Shown in pieces: positions 1 to 5,793 of a stretch of DNA of 7,157 bases. The stretch lies in the NCBI GenBank assembly GCA_044370375.1, contig JBILVQ010000155.1, positions 1-7,157 of the forward strand. Direction: 5' to 3'. The position numbers and the translations under genes are program-made. The notes beneath the pieces were generated by a model. That model was not told the origin of the DNA. It saw only the letters and a program-made list of their open reading frames with translations, and searched no databases. This DNA comes from JBILVQ01 sp044370375. GTDB taxonomy: Bacteria > Bacteroidota > Bacteroidia > UBA4408. How positions within the stretch are numbered: the first letter of the stretch is position 1; every line of letters begins with the position of its first letter.

Positions 1-309
1 CAAGGGCGCAGCAACAATTTCCTCAGGGCGATGACCGCTCAATACACGAATCATCATGGCTACAATTCCCTTGGTAATAATGGCATCGCTGTCGGCCATA
101 AATTCCACCCGGCCGTCCTTCAATGCGGCATATAACCAAACCCGACTCTGACAACCCCGTATCAAACGCTCTTCAGTCTTCAATTCTTCGGGCATCCTTT
201 GCAGTGTTTTTCCCATGTCAATCAAATGCTCATAACGCTGCTCCCAATCATCGCCAAAGAGTTCAAACTCTTCTACAATTTCTTGTTCTATGTTTTCTAT
301 TCTCATCAT
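1..309 (-). CDS. sufE: SufE cysteine desulfuration protein, 3' end missing
   Basis: SufE is the cytoplasmic sulfur acceptor that stimulates SufS, takes its persulfide and passes the sulfur to SufB. I read 103 uninterrupted codons on the minus strand from 309 to the window edge, so the gene is partial; E. coli SufE has about 138 residues, leaving roughly 35-40 outside. The diagnostic acceptor loop RGCQSRVW is present, with Cys53 corresponding to E. coli Cys51. The fold signature continues through DSDAIITKGIVAMMI and LSGHRPEEI, both typical of SufE/CsdE. The start is one of two adjacent ATGs (309-307 or 306-304). The first overlaps the sufS stop by 4 nt (ATGA) and the second by 1 nt (TGATG), so translation is probably coupled to sufS. 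There is no Shine-Dalgarno sequence. CsdE is the alternative within the family, but the position after sufS makes SufE the clear choice. Confidence 0.95.
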   Translation of the reverse strand, partial: MMRIENIEQEIVEEFELFGDDWEQRYEHLIDMGKTLQRMPEELKTEERLIRGCQSRVWLYAALKDGRVEFMADSDAIITKGIVAMMIRVLSGHRPEEIVAAPL

Positions 310-1547
310 TGCAACATCTTCATGGCTTTCCTTATGCCATCTAAAAAAAAGTCAACCTCCTCCTTCGTATTATAAATTCCAAACCCGGCCCTTACAGTGC
401 CGCTAATGCCAAAACGCTCCATTAGCGGTTGGGTGCAATGGTGTCCGGTTCTAACGGCAATGCCCATTTGATCCAACAAGGTTCCTATGTCCGATGGATG
501 AATGCCTGCGGCAACAAAAGACAATACCCCACTCTTGGGCTCTCCTGCTGCCAATAGGGTGAGGCCTTCAATTTCTTTGATTCCCTGTTCTGCACGATTT
601 AATAATTCCGCCTCATGCGTTGCTATGGCTTCTAATCCAATAGCAGAAACATATTGCAATGCTGCCGCCAAACCAACAGCCCCTTCCATATTGGGAGTTC
701 CTGCCTCATATTTATGCGGCAGTTCTGCCAAAACAACCTCTGTAAAACTTACTTTCGAAATGATCCCTCCGCCCCATTGCCAAGGTTCACACGCTTCCAG
801 CAATTCTTCTTTCCCGTAAAGAACTCCTATACCGGTGGGGCCATAAACTTTGTGCGCACCAAAACAATAAAAATCAACATCCAAATCAACCACATCAATG
901 GCATGATGGGGAATGCGCTGTGCTCCGTCAACCACTGTTTTTACACCATAGGCACGCGCAGTAGCGACCATCTCTCTAACAGGATTGCTAATGCCTAGGG
1001 TATTGGAAACATGGGTAAACGCAAGAATCTTAACGCCTTCAGAAATTTCTTTTTTAAACCAGGCCATGTCTAACTGACCATTGTCCAACACCGGAATATA
1101 CTTCAATTGGGCATCATAGTGCCTGCAAAGCATCATCCAGGGAAGTAGGTTGGAGTGATGCTCCATTTGGGTTACCATCACCACATCTCCTGCCTTCAAA
1201 AATTGCCGGGCAAGAATTTGTGCGGCCATATTGATGGAGGCAGTAGTGCCCGATGTAAAAATAATTTCATGCGCATGGCATGCACAAATATGTTTCTGAA
1301 CAACTTTGCGGGCATCCTCATAAATTTGAGTTGCTTCCTGACTTAAAGTATGAATGCCTCGGTGTATGTTAGCATGATGATGCTCATTGTAATCTTTTAT
1401 GGCATCAAATACTTGTTGTGGCTTTTGTGTGCTTGCCCCATTGTCGAAATAAATCAACGGCTTGTTGTTGATCCTTCTTTGCAGTATCGGAAAATCCGCC
1501 CTGATGCGGGCTACATCGAAAAATATTTCCCGATCGCTATACATCAT
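306..1547 (-). CDS. sufS: SufS, PLP-dependent cysteine desulfurase (group II)
   Basis: SufS converts L-cysteine to L-alanine and holds the sulfur as a persulfide for SufE. The 413 residues are close to the family length. The PLP-binding Lys is Lys233 in AHKVYGPTGIG, and the active-site Cys is Cys371 in RTGHHCTQPLM, the group II (SufS/CsdA) form. His130 in MEHHSN stacks on PLP, Asp207 and Gln210 in VVDGAQ contact the cofactor, and Arg386 binds the substrate carboxylate. All match E. coli SufS at a constant offset of +7. Departures from the usual family motifs are Gly230-Ala231 in place of Ser-Gly before His-Lys, the segment WQWGGGIIS where GGGxMI is usual, and RAGFGIYNT where RAS(F/L)A(F/M)YNT is usual. 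The start at 1547 overlaps the sufD stop by 4 nt; a second ATG follows at once (1544). The gene ends in a 4-nt overlap with sufE. No frameshift or truncation is seen, so the enzyme is probably active. Confidence 0.97.
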   Translation of the reverse strand: MMYSDREIFFDVARIRADFPILQRRINNKPLIYFDNGASTQKPQQVFDAIKDYNEHHHANIHRGIHTLSQEATQIYEDARKVVQKHICACHAHEIIFTSGTTASINMAAQILARQFLKAGDVVMVTQMEHHSNLLPWMMLCRHYDAQLKYIPVLDNGQLDMAWFKKEISEGVKILAFTHVSNTLGISNPVREMVATARAYGVKTVVDGAQRIPHHAIDVVDLDVDFYCFGAHKVYGPTGIGVLYGKEELLEACEPWQWGGGIISKVSFTEVVLAELPHKYEAGTPNMEGAVGLAAALQYVSAIGLEAIATHEAELLNRAEQGIKEIEGLTLLAAGEPKSGVLSFVAAGIHPSDIGTLLDQMGIAVRTGHHCTQPLMERFGISGTVRAGFGIYNTKEEVDFFLDGIRKAMKMLQ

Positions 1548-2869
1548 AATTTATTGTTCTCCAAGGCAGCACCAATCAATGCAGCCAAATAAGCCCGAAT
1601 CTTTTCTTCGCGAATGGTTTCTAAAACATCAAGCGCAAAGGCATGAATCAACAATTGAATGGCAGCATCCCTCCCAATTCCACGAGCCTGCAAATAAAAG
1701 ATGGCCTGCTCATCCAACTGACCCGTAGATGAACCATGCGAACACTTTACATCATCAGCATAAATCTCTAATTGCGGCTTGGTATTGATGGTAGCATCAT
1801 CACTCAATAAAATATTTTTTGAGCTTTGGTATGCGTTGGTTTTTTGTGCGTCTTTTCTTACAAATATTTTTCCGTTAAACACTCCGGTGGAACGACCGTT
1901 TAATACGCCTTTATACACCTGATTGCTTTCGCAATGATCAACACGATGATCAACCAGCGTATGATGATCCATGTGCTGACGACCATGCGTGATAAACAAA
2001 CCATTCAAATGCGCCTCACTGTTTCTTCCATTCAAACGAATAGAAAGATTGTTTCTAATCCATGACGACCCCAAACTAATGGTGTTGGTATCAACATGGC
2101 TATTGGCAGCAGCATGAACAGAAAGGTCGTTGATTTGCTCAAAACCTTCTGCTTCATTTTGTAAACGGTAATATTTCAGGCGGGCGTTTTCGCCAACCAA
2201 AACTTCGGCAACCCCAACTTTCAAAACATTTTTTTCTCCTGTTGAAACCTGACCGTTTTCAAAAAAAACAAGGTCAGAGAAATCTTCCATCACCATAAAA
2301 ATGCGCGGAAAATACAAAGACTTCATCTTTTCATCCAACGATTCAAAAACCTGAATCAGTTCTATGGCTTTATCAACTACAACGCCCTTTGGCACGCGGA
2401 TAAACAATCCACCTGTAAATTGCAAAGTGTTAATCGCCACGAAAGGATCCTCCTGAACAGGAGCTACTTTACCAAGGTATTGTTGAATGAAATCACCCTT
2501 TTGCGCAAGGGCTTCGGTTAAGGGCAAAACTTCAATGCTTGCCGGCACTTGAGAAAGTGATGGTTGAAAAATTCCATTGATGCAAACCAAACGATATACA
2601 TCCTCCGAAAAAGGCGTAAAGGAAATTTCTTTGCCGGAGGAGGAGCCATCTCCCAACAAGATGGGTTGATTAAAAAGAGAAGTGGTATCAGAGTATTTAT
2701 ATTCTTCATCCTTGCGATTCGGAATTCCTCTTTTTAAATAGCATTCTTTGGCCAAGGCAATAACCGATGGGTCAGGGAATTGGTTTCCTGATGGAATAAT
2801 CAACTGCTCAGGCTCCCAAGGTTTTAAAAGGCCTGTATGGCTCGACACGGTATTAAGATTGTTGTTCAT
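1544..2869 (-). CDS. sufD: SufD, SufBC2D scaffold subunit
   Basis: SufD pairs with SufB to form the beta-helical half of the SufBC2D scaffold, where nascent Fe-S clusters are built in the cytoplasm. The protein has 441 residues, slightly longer than E. coli SufD (423). An N-terminal helical part contains PNRKDEEYKYS (about residues 50-60), followed by a right-handed beta-helix region. The conserved C-terminal block runs from about 350 to 417: NILLSDDATINTKPQLEIYA, then VKCSHGSSTGQLDEQAIFYL and RGIGRDAAIQLLIHAFALDV. Cys376 and His378 in VKCSHG match E. coli Cys358 and His360; the His is important for cluster assembly. The VKCSHG form and the position after sufC separate it from SufB. It starts 6 nt after the sufC stop and ends overlapping the sufS start by 4 nt. 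There is no clear Shine-Dalgarno sequence, and close packing suggests coupled translation. Confidence 0.97.
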   Translation of the reverse strand: MNNNLNTVSSHTGLLKPWEPEQLIIPSGNQFPDPSVIALAKECYLKRGIPNRKDEEYKYSDTTSLFNQPILLGDGSSSGKEISFTPFSEDVYRLVCINGIFQPSLSQVPASIEVLPLTEALAQKGDFIQQYLGKVAPVQEDPFVAINTLQFTGGLFIRVPKGVVVDKAIELIQVFESLDEKMKSLYFPRIFMVMEDFSDLVFFENGQVSTGEKNVLKVGVAEVLVGENARLKYYRLQNEAEGFEQINDLSVHAAANSHVDTNTISLGSSWIRNNLSIRLNGRNSEAHLNGLFITHGRQHMDHHTLVDHRVDHCESNQVYKGVLNGRSTGVFNGKIFVRKDAQKTNAYQSSKNILLSDDATINTKPQLEIYADDVKCSHGSSTGQLDEQAIFYLQARGIGRDAAIQLLIHAFALDVLETIREEKIRAYLAALIGAALENNKL

Positions 2870-2875
2870 CGCGCA

Positions 2876-3640
2876 TTAAACCGTTTGTGCAGCACCCATT
2901 TCGTTTCTAATCCAGTCATATCCTTTTTCTTCCAACTCAAGGGCCAGTTCTTTAGGACCTGATTTTACAATCCTTCCTTCAACCATTACATGCACAAAGT
3001 CGGGCACGATATAATCGAGTAATCTTTGATAATGGGTAATCACTAAAAAGGAGCGCTCAGGAGAGCGAAGCTGATTCACTCCGTTGGCCACAATGCGCAA
3101 GGCATCAATATCCAATCCCGAATCGGTTTCATCCAACACAGCAAATTTTGGTTCCAGCATGGCCATCTGAAAAATCTCATTGCGCTTTTTTTCACCACCG
3201 CTAAAGCCTTCATTTACGCTGCGGTTGGCAAGCGAACCTTGCAATTCAACCAATGCTTGTTTCTCTTTCACCATTTTTAAGAAGTCTTTGGCTTCCATGG
3301 CATCGAGTCCCTTGTATTTTCTGATTTCATTAATGGCTGTGCGCAAGAAGTTAATATTGCTCACGCCCGGTATTTCTACAGGATATTGAAATGCCAGAAA
3401 CAAACCTTCTCGCGCCCGATCTTCAGGCGAAAGCTCCAATAAATCTTTACCGCAAAAGCTAACGCTTCCTTCGCTAACATCATAACCGTCTTTGCCGGCA
3501 AGCACATTGGCCAAGGTGCTTTTTCCTGAACCGTTTGGTCCCATAATGGCGTGTACTTCTCCCGGTTTGATGTCCAGGTTAAAGCCTTTCAAAATTTCTT
3601 TTTCTTCAACGCCTGCTTTTAATCCTTTAATATGAAGCAT
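2876..3640 (-). CDS. sufC: SufC, Fe-S assembly ATPase (ABC type)
   Basis: SufC is the soluble ABC-type ATPase of the SufBC2D complex; its ATP-driven dimerisation reshapes SufB-SufD during cluster assembly. At 254 residues it has the usual length and no membrane segments, as expected. Motifs in order are Walker A GPNGSGKST (34-42, Lys40), Q-loop FQYPVEIPG (84-92), ABC signature FSGGEKKRNE (146-155), Walker B and catalytic Glu in FAVLDETDSGLD (166-177, Glu171), and the switch His203 in ITHYQRLL. The signature FSGGEKKRNE and the sequence ETDSGLDIDAL are specific to SufC among ABC ATPases. Its start lies 26 nt after the sufB stop, behind an A-rich leader without a Shine-Dalgarno sequence. The next gene begins 6 nt after its stop. 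All catalytic motifs are intact. Confidence 0.98.
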   Translation of the reverse strand: MLHIKGLKAGVEEKEILKGFNLDIKPGEVHAIMGPNGSGKSTLANVLAGKDGYDVSEGSVSFCGKDLLELSPEDRAREGLFLAFQYPVEIPGVSNINFLRTAINEIRKYKGLDAMEAKDFLKMVKEKQALVELQGSLANRSVNEGFSGGEKKRNEIFQMAMLEPKFAVLDETDSGLDIDALRIVANGVNQLRSPERSFLVITHYQRLLDYIVPDFVHVMVEGRIVKSGPKELALELEEKGYDWIRNEMGAAQTV

Positions 3641-3666
3641 GATTTGCTTTTTTACGTTTGTTTTTG

Positions 3667-5121
3667 TTATCCTACTGATCCTTCCAAGCTAATGGAAAGT
3701 AATTTTTGTGCCTCTACGGCAAACTCCATGGGCAATTGATTCAACACGTCTTTACAATAGCCGTTCACAATTAATCCTATGGCCTTTTCGGTATCGATAC
3801 CTCTTTGTTTGCAATAAAATATTTGGTCTTCGCCAATTTTCGAAGTGGTGGCTTCATGTTCTACAATGCCCGATTTATCTTTGATTTCGATATAAGGAAA
3901 AGTATGGGCACCGCATTGATCACTCATCAGCAAGGAGTCGCATTGCGAAAAATTTCTGGCGTTTTTAGCACCTTTTGCAATTCTTACCAATCCACGGTAA
4001 CTGTTGTTACTAAAGCCTGCCGAAATCCCCTTTGAAATAATGGTACTCCGCGTGTCTTTGCCCAAATGAATCATTTTGGTGCCGGTATCGGCTTGCTGAT
4101 GATTGTTGGTTACGGCAACTGAATAAAACTCCCCTACAGAATGGTCGCCCTTTAAAATAACGGAAGGATATTTCCAAGTAATGGATGAACCGGTTTCAAC
4201 CTGGGTCCACGAAATTTTTGAGTAATCGCCAAAACAAATACCGCGCTTGGTCACAAAATTATAAATACCACCTTTTCCCTCTTTATCACCAGGATACCAA
4301 TTCTGAACGGTGCTATATTTTACTTCAGCATTTTTATGCGCAACAATTTCTACCACCGCAGCATGCAACTGATTTTCGTCACGTTTTGGGGCTGTGCATC
4401 CTTCTAAATAACTAACATAGGCGCCTTCATCGGCAACAATTAAAGTCCGCTCAAATTGTCCGGTTCCGGCCGTGTTAATGCGGAAGTAGGTGCTAAGCTC
4501 CATCGGACAGCGAACACCTTTCGGGATGTAACAAAAAGAGCCATCGCTGAATACCGCTGCGTTGAGCGCTGCATAAAAATTATCGGTATAAGGAACTACC
4601 GAACCCATGTATTTTTTTACCAATTCAGGATGTTCCTGAACGGCTTCGCTGAAGGAACAAAAAATAATTCCCTTTTCGGCAAGGGTTTCTTTGAATGTGG
4701 TTTTAACAGAAACACTGTCAATAACGGCATCCACCGCTACCGTTGATTCCATTCCCACCAAACGCTTTTGCTCTTCCAATGAAATTCCCAGCTTTTCAAA
4801 GGTCCTCAACAATTCAGGATCTATCTCGTCCAGACTGGCTACGGTTTTGGGCGCCTTGGGTGCTGCATAATAAATGATATCCTGAAAGTCAATTTCCGGA
4901 TACTTCAGGTGTGGCCAGTGTTTTGGCTCAACCATTTTCTGCCAGTGCCTGAAGGCCTTCAACCTACTTTCGAGCATCCATTCGGGCTCGTTTTTTTTCA
5001 GCGAAATAAAGCGCACCGTTTCTTCGCTCAGCCCCTTGGGTGCTGTTTCTGTTTCTATATCGCTGCTCCAGCCATACTTATACTCCGAAGAGGTAATTTC
5101 ATCCAGGATTTCTTCTGACAT
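3667..5121 (-). CDS. sufB: SufB, SufBC2D scaffold subunit
   Basis: SufB is the main scaffold subunit that accepts sulfur from SufE and builds the Fe-S cluster with SufC and SufD. The 484 residues compare with 495 in E. coli. Conserved blocks include an N-terminal YKYGWSSDIE, then YIPKGVRCPMELSTYFRIN (about 198-216), EGCTAP (240-245) and the C-terminal core. In that core, Cys394 (SQCDS) corresponds to E. coli Cys405, and the Glu421-His422-Glu423 triad (VEHEATTSKIGEDQ) to Glu432-His433-Glu434, all at a constant offset of 11. A second conserved Cys403 lies in DQCGAHTFPY. The C-terminus ends in the typical SLEGSVG. The start at 5121 gives MSEEILDEI and lies 23 nt after the stop of the A-type carrier. 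The leader is A-rich with no Shine-Dalgarno sequence. All residues known to matter for sulfur transfer are present. Confidence 0.98.
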   Translation of the reverse strand: MSEEILDEITSSEYKYGWSSDIETETAPKGLSEETVRFISLKKNEPEWMLESRLKAFRHWQKMVEPKHWPHLKYPEIDFQDIIYYAAPKAPKTVASLDEIDPELLRTFEKLGISLEEQKRLVGMESTVAVDAVIDSVSVKTTFKETLAEKGIIFCSFSEAVQEHPELVKKYMGSVVPYTDNFYAALNAAVFSDGSFCYIPKGVRCPMELSTYFRINTAGTGQFERTLIVADEGAYVSYLEGCTAPKRDENQLHAAVVEIVAHKNAEVKYSTVQNWYPGDKEGKGGIYNFVTKRGICFGDYSKISWTQVETGSSITWKYPSVILKGDHSVGEFYSVAVTNNHQQADTGTKMIHLGKDTRSTIISKGISAGFSNNSYRGLVRIAKGAKNARNFSQCDSLLMSDQCGAHTFPYIEIKDKSGIVEHEATTSKIGEDQIFYCKQRGIDTEKAIGLIVNGYCKDVLNQLPMEFAVEAQKLLSISLEGSVG

Positions 5122-5144
5122 ACGCTGTTGTTTTTATCTGCCGT

Positions 5145-5471
5145 TTATACCGAAAAACTCTCTCCGCAGCCACAGGTCCTCGAAGCATTGGGGTTAATAA
5201 ATACAAACCCCTTTCCGTTCAATCCACCTGTATAATCCAGCTCGGTTCCAATCAGGTATAAAAAACTCTTCTTGTCCACCACAATTTTTATCCCTTTGTC
5301 TTCAAAATGCTGGTCGCCCTCTTTGGGCTGATGGTCAAACTCCAGCTTGTAGGATAGTCCCGAACAACCTCCTCCCTCTACTCCTACCCTGATAAAGGTG
5401 CCTTCGGGATGGTTTTCGTCTTTCATGAGGCTTATCGCCCGCTCTTTGGCTCGTTCTGATACGGTTATCAT
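5145..5471 (-). CDS. sufA: A-type Fe-S carrier (SufA/IscA/HesB family)
   Basis: A-type proteins receive Fe-S clusters from the scaffold and deliver them to apo-proteins. The 108-residue product has the full family pattern: Cys36 in GGGCSGLSY, then Cys100 and Cys102 in TCGCGESFSV at the C-terminus. These are the three cluster ligands, with almost the same spacing as E. coli IscA (35, 99, 101). The central LDYTGGLNGKGFVFINPNAS is also typical. It is the first gene of the operon, directly behind the suf promoter, which favours the name sufA; sequence alone cannot separate it firmly from IscA or ErpA. The ATG at 5471 lies about 30-35 nt after the predicted transcription start, without a Shine-Dalgarno sequence. 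A 19-bp palindrome ends 11 nt upstream of this start codon. Confidence 0.95.
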   Translation of the reverse strand: MITVSERAKERAISLMKDENHPEGTFIRVGVEGGGCSGLSYKLEFDHQPKEGDQHFEDKGIKIVVDKKSFLYLIGTELDYTGGLNGKGFVFINPNASRTCGCGESFSV

Positions 5472-5482
5472 AGCTTGTGTTT

Positions 5483-5501
5483 ATTTAGATTAAATCTAAA
5501 T
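5483..5501. promoter_or_regulatory. 19-bp palindrome ATTTAGAT-N3-ATCTAAAT, candidate operator
   Basis: Perfect 8-bp arms at 5483-5490 and 5494-5501 surround a 3-nt centre (TAA on the plus strand). It lies directly at or after the predicted suf transcription start and ends 11 nt before the start codon at 5471. The length and symmetry suit a homodimeric helix-turn-helix repressor; DtxR, Fur and Rrf2-type metal or cluster sensors often control suf operons from such sites, but I cannot assign a family. In RNA it could also form an 8-bp AU-rich hairpin with a 3-nt loop close to the initiation region. Confidence 0.55.
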
Positions 5502-5509
5502 TGAGGCGG

Positions 5510-5540
5510 CAAAGATACCACTTTTATGGTATTTTTAAAA
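5510..5540 (-). promoter_or_regulatory. suf operon promoter, Bacteroidota type
   Basis: On the minus strand, TATCTTTG at 5517-5510 matches the Bacteroidota -7 consensus TAnnTTTG exactly. Nineteen nt upstream of it is TTTT (5540-5537), a three-of-four match to the -33 TTTG element at the usual spacing, within an A/T-rich tract. Transcription would start around 5502-5506, giving a leader of about 30-35 nt before the sufA-like start codon at 5471. No other good TAnnTTTG match is seen in the short gaps of the operon, so this is probably the main promoter for all six genes. The start site is inferred, not observed. Confidence 0.75.
5515..5532. promoter_or_regulatory. Inverted repeat ATACCA-N6-TGGTAT, candidate operator
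   Basis: Perfect 6-bp arms at 5515-5520 and 5527-5532 flank a 6-nt spacer (CTTTTA). One arm overlaps the first three bases of the -7 element (5515-5517), and the rest fills the space between the -7 and -33 elements. A protein bound here would block RNA polymerase. Its layout of short arms with a 6-nt spacer is like the CAAC-N6-GTTG operator of cyanobacterial SufR, but the bases differ and no regulator is encoded in the window. The function is inferred from position and symmetry only. Confidence 0.45.
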
Positions 5541-5689
5541 TTGTTTTTTCTTTTCGCAAATCATCCTGCCTAACAAATACAAGCCCCCTTTGTTCAGTCA
5601 GTCTCGCCATTACGCATTTTCGGTAACTAAGTACGAAAGATTCCTTCATGACGGGTTACCACTATTGTTGACGCAAAACAGCTGTCTCC

Positions 5690-5722
5690 TTGCCCATCTC
5701 TCCCTAAAAAACGCTAAATTTT
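5690..5722 (+). promoter_or_regulatory. Weak candidate promoter for the prc-like gene
   Basis: TAAATTTT at 5715-5722 matches TAnnTTTG at all but the last base. A TTG at 5690-5692 lies 22 nt upstream, slightly longer than the usual spacing. It would give a leader of about 65 nt before the start at 5794. An alternative one-mismatch -7 match, TCTATTTG at 5744-5751, has no good -33 partner. Such matches occur often by chance in AT-rich DNA. Confidence 0.2.
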
Positions 5723-5793
5723 AGTCCTCATGGCAACCTTGTTTCTATTTGAACGGTTAAAAACAGATATTTACATGCTCCACCATTTACCCT

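Larger units (their letters stand above)
5472..5793. other. Divergent intergenic region between suf operon and prc-like gene
   Basis: This 322-bp stretch separates two divergently transcribed units. The suf-proximal part (about 5472-5540) carries the suf promoter and two perfect inverted repeats. The remainder (5541-5793) contains only very short open frames and no tRNA-like or rRNA-like sequence. I see no riboswitch I can name and no hairpin followed by a T-tract; no terminator is expected because both flanking transcription units point outward. A weak promoter-like match for the plus-strand gene lies at 5690-5722. The function of about 5541-5690 is unassigned. Confidence 0.8.

Noticed and set aside
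123..998. Plus-strand open frames at 123-344, 502-819 and 654-998
   Set aside because: They lie opposite sufE and sufS, which have strong family motifs; the translations are Cys/Ser/Pro-rich and match no recognisable family.
1155..1728. Plus-strand open frames at 1155-1346, 1350-1592 and 1462-1728
   Set aside because: Antisense to sufS and sufD, overlapping each other, with no start context or recognisable motif.
2518..2709. Minus-strand 63-residue open frame in another frame of sufD
   Set aside because: It is wholly inside sufD, whose own frame is conserved, and it has no recognisable features.
3180..5118. Plus-strand open frames inside sufC and sufB (3180-3389, 3805-4035, 4185-4415, 4456-4746, 4909-5118)
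   Set aside because: Shadows of conserved minus-strand genes; no independent coding signal.
5622..5660. Inverted repeat GGTAAC (5622-5627) and GTTACC (5655-5660)
   Set aside because: Only 6-bp arms with a 27-nt loop, no T-tract and no promoter relation; likely chance.
5744..5751. TCTATTTG as a -7 element for the protease gene
   Set aside because: One mismatch to TAnnTTTG and no -33 element at the right distance.
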